Shown here in pieces: positions 1 through 10,007 of a stretch of 64,000 nt of DNA. The notes under the pieces are model-generated. The model saw only the letters and a list, made by a program, of their open reading frames with translations. It did not search any database and was not told the DNA's origin. The DNA comes from Macrosoma leucophasiata (lineage: Eukaryota; Arthropoda; Insecta; Lepidoptera; Hedylidae), in contig JAWQUS010000009.1 in NCBI GenBank assembly GCA_036365455.1, positions 1,518,001-1,582,000 on the forward strand, in the 5' to 3' direction. A program made the position numbers and the translations under genes. Numbering within the stretch: the stretch's first letter is position 1; every line of letters starts with the position of its first letter.

Positions 1-381
1 AGGGCCCTAATTCAGTCACAGTACATATATTTGTACGTAGTTTCCATACTATTCATATTTATTATTATTATTATTTGATTATATGGCAGACAGTTGGAAA
101 CAACTGATTTAGCCTTTATCTTGTTCCTGTTTTGTTTACTATCAGGAGTTTGATAAATGTCTATCGAGTTCATTTTTGAAATGGTTATCAGTTTGAGCTG
201 ATATTACATAATCGGGCAGCTTGTTCCAAGCTTTAACTACACGGTTGCTGATAAAGTGTCTATGTAAGCTGTTAATTGACCGCGAACAGGACAGCTTTTG
301 TACTTTTGATATTTGTACTGTGCGTTGTTAGAGGCGTTAGGCTGACCGGGCCGCTCCGGTCGCCCTGATTAGGGCCCTAAC
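1..381 (-). pseudogene. 3' end of a CR1/L2-type LINE (minus strand), 5'-truncated
   Basis: On the minus strand, about 335 down to 142 reads as the C-terminal tail of a LINE reverse-transcriptase ORF, with the family-typical core RHFISNRVVKAWNKLPD and a TGA stop at 142-144. A 3' UTR with an AAT-rich tract follows at about 60-80. The 10-mer agggccctaa occurs at 1-10 and again at 372-381, so the fragment may be flanked by a TSD, but the left side is cut by the window edge. The clade is inferred from the C-terminal motif only. Confidence 0.6.
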
Positions 382-1131
382 GCCCTAAATGTTATTACAC
401 TACCCTGACCCTTGCTATCGGACCCTGAATACCGCGCCGTGTAATAAGTCCACAAGTCTTTGTATACTAGAACCGTAAAAGGTCTAAATACATTGGTGTT
501 ACAATACAGTTAAGCTCTTGTCAAATACAACTGCGTACCGAACCGAACCGAACCGAACCGAAACCGTGGAGAATGCGAAGCGAAGCGGAGTCGTCAAACT
601 AGGTCCAGCGAAACGTGGTGGGTCACTTCGCTCTTGTGGGTTCGCGCAACTCTAGGACTCCTCTCAGAGGAAATGTGGAGGGAAACAGATTCTGAAGACG
701 ACTATATATTTAATTTATGTGTAGTTTTAAAAGGAATATTTATTGTAAATAAATACAACCGACACGGTTCACGTTCTCGCTCTTGGTTTGACTTCGCGAG
801 TCGTCCATAGACAGCCTGCTAATACAACCCTTTTGCTTACGTCTCGTTTCGCGTGTTCGCCTTTGGTTTGCCGTAGCGTTGCACGCATTCGGTTCGCTTT
901 CGCTTTTCTATCTGACTAGATTCAGATGGTACCATACACCGCAAAATAAAAACGTAACGCTTTCGGTTCGCTGTCTATCTAGAAAATAAAAAATATATAA
1001 TAAAAACAAGCGTTATCACAAATAGAGTGGTCGGGTCACAGATGGTATTTGACTCAAACTTGTTCGTAGCGTTCCCGCCATATTATTATCTAATATCTTC
1101 ATCTTGATGTACTGGCGTGTCCTGGCGCGGT
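382..1131. other. Unassigned intergenic DNA with a (GAACC)n tract
   Basis: No coding frame is recognised. A short (GAACC)n microsatellite lies at about 536-563. The stretch 760-980 repeats CGCT/TTCGGTTCGC-like words and looks like degraded repeat DNA. Nothing else can be supported. Confidence 0.4.
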
Positions 1132-1144
1132 AGATATAAAAGTT

Positions 1145-1517
1145 GTTTTTATATTATTTCGCATTAACACATGCTTGTGAAATATATTTTATTTTAAAGA
1201 AAAATGGAAAGAAAAATTTGACTTCAGGCGAGACTCGAACTCGCGGTCTACTGGGAATCTAGTCCAGCCGCCCTTCCAATTGAGCTACTGAAGTCCTGCC
1301 CGATTTGTCAAATCTTTCCATCACATTTATTGCATTGCTTTATGGTAGCAGTAGCGCCATCTATTACCAACTATGCTAGTTAGGCAACCGATATAATAGA
1401 CTTTTCAGTTTATTGAATATCGTAAAGAAGTCGCTTTTACCCTTAATAATTGTAGGCCGCGAGTTCGAGTCTCGCCTGAAGTCAAATTTTTCTTTCCATT
1501 TTTCTTTAAAATAAAAT
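1145..1517. mobile_element. Foldback SINE, family B, copy 1 (complete, 13-bp TSD)
   Basis: Two tRNA-like SINE arms face each other. The left arm is reverse-complemented (TTAAAGAAAAATGGAAAG through CTTCAGGCGAGACTCG to GGGCAGGA). About 125 bp of spacer ending ACCCTTAATAATTG follows, and then the 3' half of the same SINE in plus orientation ends TTTCTTTAAAATAAAAT. The insertion is flanked by agatataaaagtt at 1132-1144 and 1518-1530, a 13-bp TSD typical of LINE-assisted insertion. Box A-like (TAGCTCAATTGG) and box B-like (GAGTTCGAGTC) motifs are visible in the left arm. Confidence 0.8.
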
Positions 1518-1737
1518 AGATATAAAAGTTCAATACAAATTGTATTTCATATATTATATATGTAGTATAATAAGTAGCTAATTTGTGATTTCAAGATATT
1601 TATGCTCATGTACTATAAATATTGATTTGTATAGAATTTGTATATTTTATAGATCCAATCCCAGGTGATGTTTAACGATGCGTCGTCGAGTTGTTGGACA
1701 CGGTACTTAAATACGTAAAAAAGCCATGTATGGCCTA

Positions 1738-1860
1738 TAGATATACTGCATATTTGTGTGTGTGTTGTGTAAGCAACAGCACGATCCACACACTTGTGTT
1801 GAACGTAGTAAAACCAACGTAGTGTGGGGCTGTAAGTGTAAGCGTTTATTCAATTCGACC
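1738..1860 (+). repeat. Fragment of SINE family D body
   Basis: It carries gtgtgtgtgttgtgtaag and, 60 bp later, tgtggggctgtaagtgtaag, matching the body of the tRNA-headed SINE at 49105-49312. The tRNA head is missing. Confidence 0.5.
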
Positions 1861-1934
1861 TCCAGTTTTGAAAAGGGATGTTTCTGCCATAGTCGCATAT
1901 AGAATTGTACTTGGTTATTTTCATAGAGCAACAC

Positions 1935-2232
1935 GGGCCACCGGCCGCGGCGGACCGGAGGGGAGTAGCATTTATTAGCATAGCAAAGCGTTTATTACCT
2001 ATGTAAAACAGTCATTTTTCCGGGGGGAAATGCGTGCGACACACACGCGCACTACAAAAATCGTCTATTACTACGAAACTCACACCTTGACATTAACAAA
2101 ATACAGAAACAATTTCACGCATACATTTAAACATCTAGGCGACAGGTATAGGGCCATTTGGGCTTGTACTTTGATAGAGGGGAAAGCCTGCAAATGGCTA
2201 CTCCCCTCCAGTGTTGCTCTGTGGTTATTTTA
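1935..2232 (-). mobile_element. TIR element, family J (uninterrupted copy)
   Basis: Terminal inverted repeats ggaggggagtagc (left) and gctactcccctcc (right) enclose about 230 bp. The same element, reversed, lies at 4486-4950, where it is interrupted by a SINE. This copy shows the empty target site (aaaatcgtctattactacg). The superfamily is not identified. Confidence 0.6.
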
Positions 2233-2529
2233 GGTCACTATCCAAATTTTAGAGGTTATTTCGTTCATCATTTTGAAACTACATTTTGTCGCTTAGCAAT
2301 AAATATTTCGTAAGGAGTATCTTCTTTTTCTGTGATTTCAGGGTTAGTAAAAGTTGTTTACAAGGATGAATTTGAGCCCTTTAAATTTGGATGGCGACTT
2401 AAAATATTTAAGTGACTTTATCGGAAATATTATGTTTATATAGACCGAAACAATTCCGAGTGAATCAATAAAACTATATGAACATCTTTTAAAATTGTTA
2501 AGGATTAAAAGGAAATAGTGCAATTTTTA

Positions 2530-2815
2530 CTGGTGGTAGAGCTCAAGTGACGGAGCTCGCGGGCGTAGGCACCACCGCATTACCTAATATACTTGCCACT
2601 AAATGGTAGTGTTCAGCACTATCGTGTTCCGGTCAGGAGGTAATGTATGGCCTTGTAATTTCCGACACAGAGGCATAACATCTTAGGCCTCAGGAGTGGT
2701 AACGCATCTGCATTTTGACCTTGGTCTTTTTGTGGGTGTCTATACGCTGCAGTCATCATTTAACATCAATGTGAACTACATGCTTGTTTGCCACTTCCAT
2801 TACATAAAAAAAAAA
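2530..2815 (+). mobile_element. Family A repeat, full copy
   Basis: Starts ctggtggtagagctc and ends in an A-run after ccacttccattacat. Shared with unit 2 (8236-8520), so it predates the duplication. Confidence 0.85.
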
Positions 2816-3259
2816 GGAACAGTACATTTGTTGCGGTATTACATATACAGCGGTCGGTCTTGCTACGATATGAAAAAGCGAGCGCAAAACGCTGTGCTAC
2901 ATGATCATGACTAATAGCCCGATAAGGATATTTTGGCGCGCGGTGATGTGAGGACATTTCGAAAATATCAGTTAGTAAGACTTCAATTGAATTGTCATAA
3001 AAATTTATCAATTTTTCACAATACAAAAAAAAATACAGATTTTGTTAGTATTCCATTTGCTATTATGTCCATTTTATAACTTTAACTCTCTCGGACTGTT
3101 CATAATAATAGGTAGGTATTCCTTTTAAGTGATTAAGCGCCAGAATATCCACGTCGGTTTAAAGGTAGATTTTTAATTGAACTGTTAATTAAGATAATTA
3201 AATGATATTTGACATTTTGAAATGTTTTATTTTACAATCTTATAACCCCAATTGGGCCT

Positions 3260-3945
3260 ACTTTTGCGACAAAGAACTATCCACAAACCTCAAGCTATGC
3301 CTCTGGATTGGCATTGGCTTTCTCAGCTGCCGAATTTGCATGCCCTGTGTGAGGTCATCAGCCCATGCCAAGTTAGTGGATTCAGCCTTAAATGAAACTT
3401 GCCGGATCCTTACGGGTTGCCTGAAGCCGACACCGGTGAGTTTGCTTTACCCACTGGCTGCCATAGCGCCGCCAAGTGTGCGAAGGGCCGGGGCTAGTTC
3501 TCTAGAAAGGGCTAAACTGATTGACACACGGCACCCTTTACATTCTTACAACCCTGTACAAAAACAATTAAAAAGTCGCAAAAGTTTTATGCAAGTTGTG
3601 GATCCCCTAGTTTCCGAGCCATCAAAGGCGAGACGCCAACTTTGGAAGGAGGGAGTTTCTCTTCCAATACCATTTGTGCCGCCTGCAGAAGATCTGCCAC
3701 CTGGATATAAACTTCCATGGCCAAAATGGAAGTCTTTGAATAGACTTCGCACCCAGATTGGACGCAGTAAGGAAAACATGGTCAGGTGGAAATTTACTGA
3801 GGGCGACGATTTGGAACATCTGTGCGGTGCAACAGATGGTCCATCTCACCTCATGTCCTGCGTGTCCAAGCACACAGGAGGATTTATGACAGCCACCGAT
3901 AGAGCTGTTACAGTGGCCAAGTTCTGGGCCCATATAATATAGGAA
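3260..3945 (+). pseudogene. LINE reverse-transcriptase C-terminal remnant, unit 1
   Basis: The conserved C-terminal region of an invertebrate non-LTR reverse transcriptase: AHAKLVDSALNETCRI, a proline-rich LTGCLKPTPVSLLYPLA block, LPWPKWKSLNRLRTQIG, and a final knuckle-like segment LCGATDGPSHLMSC, ending at TAG 3940-3942. The upstream homology (GLALAFSAAEFACPV, about 3300-3350) is in a different frame, so one base is missing near 3351. The methionine at 3202 is therefore not a real start, and the first 45 or so residues of that frame are noise. The catalytic RT core is absent. It is 5'-truncated and inactive. The clade is not certain; the tail recalls I/Jockey-superfamily elements. Confidence 0.75.
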
Positions 3946-4485
3946 TGTTTTGTCATCGAAACGCAAAGATCATAATTTACTTAGATTCTATTAGTTCACG
4001 TAAATCTGTAATGTCGATAATAATGTGCATTTTTTTATTTCCTGTCTAATATATGCCACAATAAGTGAATTTCAAATAGTTTATACGGACTTTTTCATGA
4101 CCGACTTGACGGGAAATAAGAAGTGATTAAAAGAAAATGATCTCCAAATACGTGTTTACGTAGATTTCCTTGTTTAGCAGCCCGCCGGCAAGCTCCTACC
4201 GCTTGACACTAATCGAATAAGGCGTTTAAAATGACCAAATGAATTACATCGCGTACCAGCCACAAACCACCACAAAAGGCTAAAAATTAGGAGTTTTGCC
4301 TCAGCACGTGCACGACGTACTAAAAGAAATGAAATGTGAAGATAATAGTAGCCACACAAGGAAATCCCGTGGGACGTATGAAAAATTGAATCCACCGCAC
4401 ACACAGGTCGGCGGATAGGTATTAAATCAATGCTATATTTACGTTTTATTGAGCACTGTCGAGGCCACGTGCTGTGAAACGTTAC

Positions 4486-4950
4486 CCTGGAGGGGAGTAG
4501 CCATATGCAGGCCTTCCCCTCTCAAAGTGCAAGCCCAAATGGGCCTATACCTGTCGCCTAGATGTTTAAACGTGTGCATGAAATTGTTCCTGTATTTTGT
4601 TGAAGTCAAGGTGTGAGTTTCGTAGTAAGTAATAGACGATTGGAAGGATTTGACAAATCGGGCAGGACATCGGTAGCTCAGTTGGAAGAGCGGCTGGACT
4701 AGATTCCCAGTGGCCGCGAGTTCGAGTCTCGCCTGAAGTCAAATTTTTCTTTCCATTTTTCTTTAAAATATATTTCACAAGCATGACATGTTTTAATGCG
4801 AAATAATATAAAACAATAGACGATTTTTGTAGTGTGCGTGTCGCACGCATTTCCCCCCGCAAAGTTGACAGACTGTTTTGCATCGGTAATAAACGCTATG
4901 GCTACTCCCCTCCGGTCCGCCGCGGCGGCCGGTGGCCCGTGTTGCTCTAT
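4486..4950 (+). mobile_element. TIR element, family J, interrupted by a SINE
   Basis: Termini ggaggggagtagcc and ggctactcccctcc with flanking GC-rich ggtccgccgcggcggcc. Opposite in orientation to 1935-2232. A family B SINE sits inside at 4641-4814. Absent from unit 2, where an 884-bp deletion removed it. Confidence 0.65.
4641..4814 (+). mobile_element. tRNA-derived SINE, family B (plain, full length, 10-bp TSD)
   Basis: A single unit from ggaaggatttgacaaatcgg to aatgcgaaataatataaaac. The tRNA-like head has a box A (TAGCTCAGTTGG), a box B (GAGTTCGAGTCTCG) and a T-arm GCGAG/CTCGC. TSD aatagacgat at 4631-4640 and 4815-4824. The uninterrupted site survives in the related element at 1935-2232. 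This copy is the reference for the foldback derivatives. Confidence 0.85.
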
Positions 4951-5033
4951 GCCCTGCACGTTTATATTACGCCAACTATCTCGGAAGGACTGATAAAGTT
5001 GTAGGTATGTATACGTTTACATATACATTTTCA

Positions 5034-5281
5034 CTGGTGGTAGAGCTCCAATGACGGAGCTCGCGGGCGTAGGCACCACCGTATTACCTAATATACTTGC
5101 CGTTAAATGGTCTTGTTCAGCACTATCGTGTTCCGGTCAGCACGGCCCTGTAATTTCCAGCACAGAGGCATAACACCTTAGGCCTCAGGAGTGGTAACGC
5201 ATCTGCATTTTGACCTGCAGTCATCACTTAACATCAATGTGAACTGCATGCTTGTTTGGCACTTCCATTGCATAAAAAAAA
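5034..5281 (+). mobile_element. Family A repeat, internally deleted
   Basis: The 5' end cactggtggtag and the A-tail are present. The segment ttggtctttgtgtgggtgtc is missing between tgcattttgacc and tgcagtcatcac. The same deletion is seen in the unit 2 counterpart, so it predates the duplication. Confidence 0.85.
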
Positions 5282-5340
5282 TACATACAAACACGATACG
5301 CTAACTTGTCTTTATTACCTACAGGTACTTTTGAGGGATA

Positions 5341-5387
5341 GGTACAGATTTAGCACAGTTCATATTGTACTGTGCTAAATCTGTACC
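5341..5387. repeat. Perfect 19-bp inverted repeat (hairpin), unit 1
   Basis: Arms ggtacagatttagcacagt and actgtgctaaatctgtacc around the 9-nt loop tcatattgt, eight bases before the tRNA head of SINE family C. Conserved in unit 2. Confidence 0.85.
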
Positions 5388-5394
5388 ACTAACT

Positions 5395-5698
5395 GCCCCA
5401 GTAGCCTAGTGGTAGCAGGCCACTACTACTACGCTGGAGGTCCTGGGTTCGATTCCCGGGTCGGGGACTATCAGAGATAACGGTTTTCAAATCCTTTATC
5501 TTTGGTTTTATTGAGATTTTTCCATTTTCTGGAAGTTTCCCAGTACCTCGGAGTTTGGTAATGTGCCCGGAGATGGCAACAGTTACATGGGTCAAAACGT
5601 AACCGGCGAGTCGTGGGTGTTTGCATGTATGCTTCAATGCATGCATTTACCTCTGCCTACCCCTTCGGGGATTACAGGCGTGAAGTTACGTTTTTTTT
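5395..5698 (+). mobile_element. tRNA-headed SINE, family C, unit 1 copy
   Basis: The tRNA-like head at 5395-5468 starts GCCCCAGTAGCCTAGTGG (box A) and contains GGTTCGATTCCCGGG (box B) before TCGGGGAC. The body runs through ttccattttctgg and ccttcggggattacaggcgtg to a T-run. Other copies: 10220-10531 (full) and 26181-26349 and 42507-42607 (partial). It is not a functional tRNA gene: the anticodon arm cannot be folded properly and a unique body is attached. Confidence 0.75.
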
Positions 5699-5837
5699 CA
5701 TATTGTAGCCTTTAATCATTTGTTATTATTTTTACGGTGACGCAGTAGACTGTCGTATTGCAGGGTTGTAGCTAAAGCCATATACAGAAAGAAAGCTGGC
5801 AGCCGGCGCCGATCTGCTAGCGCTTATCGGAACCTTA

Positions 5838-6128
5838 CTGGTGGTAGAGCTCCAGCGACGGAGCTCGCGGGCGTAGGCACCACCGCATTACCTGATTTAC
5901 TTGCCGCTAAATGGTAGTGTTCAGCACTATCGTGTTCCGGTCAGGTGGTAATGTACGGCCCTGTAATTTCCGGCACAGAGGCATAACACCTTAGGCCTCA
6001 GGGGTGGTAACGCATCTGCATTTTGATCGTGGTCTTTGTGTGGGTGTCTATAGGCTGCAGTCATCACTTAACATCAATGTGAACTGCATGCTTGTTTGCC
6101 ACTTGAATTACATAAAAAAAAAAAAAAA
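5838..6128 (+). mobile_element. Family A repeat, full, unit 1 only
   Basis: Starts ctggtggtagagctcc and ends in a long A-run. Unit 2 has the empty site (ggaaccagccagcg at 10533-10546); the filled site reads ggaacc...aaaaccagcc. The insertion therefore postdates the duplication, with a short TSD of at most about 4 bp (aacc). Confidence 0.9.
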
Positions 6129-6239
6129 CCAGCCAGCGCGAGTAATCTGCGCTGGTAATAGGCGCTGAGTTTCTAAACAAAGCACAAAACCAGCGCCGAT
6201 AAGTGCTGACAGAGAATATGTAATAATACTACGTATATT

Positions 6240-6530
6240 CTACACGATAACACATCGACGTCCCGCCCGATTTCCCTGCCTCACATAACCTCCTCGCCTC
6301 TTATGGGCGACGTTTGGTATTCTCTACGTGCTTCGTACACAGGTGCTCACGTCACCGATTGATGTGATCTATTACACAATAGAGCCCAAATTAAGCGTTT
6401 GTATGGATTTTTGGCGGAATGTCCGCGGTGTGGCGCTGACCAGTGCGTTTCGAAGCTTGTCAGAAACTGTCGGAGACGTCCGCGCTTTCGGTGCCGGCCG
6501 CCAGCTGACGTAGGTAAGTTAAGGTACCTA
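6240..6530 (+). other. GC-rich block ending in a donor-like splice site, unit 1
   Basis: About 270 bp rich in CpG within AT-rich DNA, ending acgtag|gtaagttaag, a strong GT-AG donor match at 6513. Two overlapping short frames start near 6328 and 6399; neither resembles a known protein. It could be a 5' exon with its promoter, or part of an unidentified repeat. Duplicated at 10670-10950. Confidence 0.3.
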
Positions 6531-6692
6531 GCAATTCGTGTAGTTAGATATAAACCCGTAGGTGAATATAAAAATTACACGACAACATCTACTTGAACTG
6601 TACAAACTGCTCGGTAGTTAAGTAGTACGCAACTTAGTTCTTGCGTGATTCCCAACTTCATAATTATTTAGAAAAAGTCGATTAGATTTTTG

Positions 6693-6751
6693 AAGCCCAA
6701 TTTATGATATTTTTAAATGTTAACCATTTAAAAATATCATAAATTGGGCTT
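6693..6751. repeat. 27-bp perfect palindrome
   Basis: The arm starting aagcccaatttatgatattt is followed by ttaac and then its exact reverse complement ending ataaattgggctt. Only the left arm survives in unit 2 (about 11434). Confidence 0.9.
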
Positions 6752-7008
6752 AAAAAATCGCGGTTGTAAAAAAAAGGATCAGTTTGTAGATATGGCAATG
6801 AATCGCGACGTGTAACCGATCAAAGCGACTATTTCTGGAATCCGACAATTTTACCAACCTTTCACACGATACATGCATCGGATTACGCACGAGTGGGCTG
6901 CACACTTTCCTGTTCTTCATTCCTTAGTCAAATTCAAAATCTAGTTTTACTCCAATGAAAGTAAATATAAATCTCTTAAAAAGAAATAGCAGTGTGCAAC
7001 GATATACA

Positions 7009-7417
7009 TTTTTTTTATATTATGGAAGTGGTAAACAAGCATGCAGTTCACATTGATGTTAAGTGATGACTGCAACCTTTAGACACCGACACAAAACCAA
7101 TGTCAAAATGCAGATGCGTTACCACTCCTGAGGCCTAAGGTGTTATGCCTCTTTGCCGGAAATTACAGGGCCGTACATTACCTACCACCTGACCGGAACA
7201 CGATAGTGCTGAACAATACAATTTGGCGTCTAGTATATTAGGTAATGCGTTGGTTCTTACGCCCGCGAGCTCCGTCCCTGGAGCTTAACCACATCCGTGG
7301 AGCACAGGGTCCCAGATGAAAACCAGCGTCAAGTAGATCATATCTGCTTGCGGCAGGTTGATTAGGTATAATGCGGTATGCCTACGTCTTCGAGCTACAT
7401 AACTCTACCACCAGTAA
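7009..7417 (-). mobile_element. Family A composite (two overlapping copies), unit 1
   Basis: The reverse-oriented family A sequence runs to its 5' end (ctccgtccctggagctt), then about 60 unrelated bases (ccgtggagcacagggtccc...), then a second truncated 5' end (aatgcggtatgcctacg...ctaccaccagtaaa). Shared with unit 2. Confidence 0.8.
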
Positions 7418-7590
7418 ACATGCATATTTAAAACTTGTATACCTTTTTACTACCTTCATTACGTATTAAACTCGAAGTCTTAGTGCAATGCGAGCTATGT
7501 TTATATCTAAAGTAACTTCTGTTGTATAGTATCCCCGCTATTCCCAACTAATAGTAGGAGTAGCCAACGCCCGAGCAAGTTCTGCGGCTT

Positions 7591-7800
7591 CTAGTTCGTC
7601 GTCCCGTATGCTAATTCCGCCAATGAGCCTGCAAATTGCGACGTCCAAATGCATGTATCTACGTCCTCGCTTCTAATTAATACTGCGGTCTCGCACTTGT
7701 CATTTGAACCAACTCTATTACACACCAGTGAATTTGAGGTTGGATGATATATAAGACTATATTGCATAGGTTTAAGACATATTTTGGTATGCTGCGTCAA
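7591..7800 (-). CDS. Unassigned small ORF, unit 1 (69 codons)
   Basis: The minus-strand frame ends with the same 60 residues as the unit 2 ORF at 12274-12492, with one conservative change (V/I). It contains NSLVCNRVGSNDKCETA, four cysteines and TCIWTSQFAG. I do not recognise it. The two starts differ because the upstream DNA diverges at a 202-bp presence/absence segment. It may be a real terminal exon or chance; similarity between recent duplicates does not prove selection. Confidence 0.3.
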   Translation of the reverse strand: MTQHTKICLKPMQYSLIYHPTSNSLVCNRVGSNDKCETAVLIRSEDVDTCIWTSQFAGSLAELAYGTTN

Positions 7801-8235
7801 CTTTTAAGAGGTTATTTCGTTCATCATTTTGAAACTACATTTTGTCGCTTAGCAATAAATATTTCGTAAGGAGTATCTTCTTTTTCTGTGATTTCAGGGT
7901 TAGTAAAAGTTGTTTACAAGGATGAATTGGAGCCCTTTAAATTTGGATGGCGACTTAAAATATTTAAGTGACTATAATTCCGATAAGGAAATATTATGTT
8001 TATATAGACCGAAACAATTCCGAGTGAATCAATAAAACTTTATTTTATTTATTTTATTTATTCATTTGATTCAGATATTACATCCATAATTTGTTAGTAA
8101 AGTTGAAAAAGCACTTAATATCTATTGTTAATAAATACAATCAATACATTAAATTATTATTATTAAATTATTATATTTTAAACATGAACATCTTTTAAAA
8201 TTGTACTATTTGAAAAGGAAATAGTACAATTTTTA

Positions 8236-8520
8236 CTGGTGGTAGAGCTCCAGTGACGGAGCTCGCGGGCGTAGGAACCACCGCATTACCTAATATACTT
8301 GCCACTAAATGGTAGTGTTCAGCACTATCGTGTTCCGGTCAGGAGGTAATGTACGGCCCTGTAATTACCGACACAGAGGCATAACATCTTAGGCCTCAGG
8401 AGTGGTAACGCATCTGCATTTTGACCTTGGTCTCTTTGTGGGTGTCTATAGGCTGCAGTCATCACTTAACATCAATGTGAACTGCATGCTTGTTTGCCAC
8501 TTCCATTACATAAAAAAAAA
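8236..8520 (+). mobile_element. Family A repeat, full (unit 2 counterpart of 2530)
   Basis: Starts ctggtggtagagctcc and ends in an A-run. Same insertion as in unit 1. Confidence 0.85.
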
Positions 8521-8964
8521 GAAACAGTACTGTTGTTGCGGTATTACATATACAGCGGTCGGTCTTGCTACGATATGAAAAAGCGAGCGCAAAACGCTGT
8601 GCTTCATGATCATGACTAATAGCCCGATAAGGATATTTTGGCGCGCGGTGATGTGAGGACATTTCGAAAATATCAGTTAGTAAGACTTCAATTGAATTGT
8701 CATTAAAATTTATCAATTTTTCACAATACAAAAAAAAATACAGATTTTGTTAGTATTCCATTTGCTATTAAGTCCATTTTATAACTTGAAACTCTCTCGG
8801 ACTGTTCATAATAATAGGTAGGTATTCCTTTTAAGTGATTAAGCGCCAGAATATCCACGTCGGTTTAAAGGTAGATTTTTAATTGAACTGTTAATTAAGA
8901 TAATTAAATGATATTTGACATTTTGAAATGTTTTATTTTACAATCTTATCCCAATTGGGCCTAC

Positions 8965-9650
8965 TTTTGCGACAAAGAACTAACCACAAATCTCAAGCTA
9001 TGCCTCTGGATTGGCATTGGCTTTCTCAGCTGCCGAATTTGCATGCCCTGTGTGAGGTCATCAGCCCATGCCAAGTTAGTGGATTCAGCCTTAATTGAAA
9101 CTTGCCGGATCCTTACGGGTTGCCTGAAGCCGACACCGGTGAGTTTGCTTTACCCACTGGCTGCCATAGCGCCGCCAAGTGTGCGAAGGGCCGGGGCTAG
9201 TTCTCTAGAAAGGGCTAAACTGATTGACACACGGCACCCTTTACATTCTTACAACACTGTACAAAAACAATTAAAAAGTCGCAAAAGTTTTATGCAAGGA
9301 TCCCCTAGTTTCCGAGCCATCAAAGGTCGCCAAGGACGCCAACTTTGGAAGGAGGGAGTTTCTCTTCCAACACCATTTGTGCCGCCTGCAGAAGATCTGC
9401 CACTTGGATATAAACTTCCATGGCCAAAATGGAAGTCTTTGAATAGACTTCGCACCCAGATTGGACGCAGTAAGGAAAACATGGTCAGGTGGAAATTTAC
9501 TGAGGGCGACGATTTGGAACGTCTGTGCGGTGCAACAGATGGTCCATCTCACCTCATGTCCTGCGTGTCGAAGCACACAGGAGGATTTATGACAGCCACC
9601 GATAGAGCTGTTACAGTGGCCAAGTTCTGGGCCCATGTAATATAGGAATG
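8965..9650 (+). pseudogene. LINE reverse-transcriptase C-terminal remnant, unit 2
   Basis: Copy of 3260-3945 with the same early frameshift and the same stop. Around 9295-9350 it carries a 5-base loss (caaggatcc against caagttgtggatcc) and a 5-base gain (ggtcgccaaggacgcc) relative to unit 1. The short stretch between them is read in another frame, and the downstream frame (RQLWKEGVSLP) is restored. No catalytic core; non-functional. Confidence 0.75.
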
Positions 9651-10007
9651 TTTTGTCATCGAAACGCAAAGATCATAATTTACTTAGATCCTATTAGTTC
9701 ACGTAAATCTGTAAAGTCGATAATGATGTGCATTTTTTTATTTCTTGTCTAATATATGCCACAATAAGTGAATTTCAAATAGTTTACACGGACTTTTTCA
9801 TGACCGACTTGACGGGAAATAAGAAGTGATTAAAAGAAAATGATCTCCAAATACGTGTTTACGTAGATTTCCTTGTTTAGCAGCCCGCCGGTAAGCTCCT
9901 ACCGCTTGACACTAATCGAATAAGGCGTTTAAAATGGCCACATTAATTACATCGCGTTCCAGCCACAAACCACCACAAAGGGCTAAAAATTAGGAGTTTT
10001 GCCTCAG

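Larger units (their letters stand above)
2246..7805. repeat. Tandem segmental duplication, unit 1
   Basis: Direct repeat of 7806-12695. Both units open with agaggttatttcgttc and keep the same order: family A repeat, LINE C-terminal remnant, SINE family C, GC-rich block, family A composite, small ORF. The internal junction reads gctgcgtcaactttta-agagg. Its left half matches the distal end of unit 2 (gctacgtcaactttt at 12681-12695), so this is a simple head-to-tail duplication with a TTTT-type microhomology at the join. By eye the units differ at only a few positions per 100 bp outside indels. Confidence 0.9.

Noticed and set aside
1236..1295. tRNA-like sequences with intact box A and B (also 4671-4740, 18350-18470, 29875-29935, 30050-30120, 47745-47810)
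   Set aside because: They lie in SINE arms with a nine-base anticodon loop, attached bodies and TSDs. SINE heads, not tRNA genes.
3202..3290. Start and N-terminus of a 246-residue protein
   Set aside because: The LINE homology upstream continues in another frame. The ATG and the first residues are a frameshift by-product.
5395..5468. Gly- or Glu-like tRNA gene (also 10220-10293 and 49105-49182)
   Set aside because: Box A and B are present, but the anticodon arm does not fold properly and a SINE body follows.
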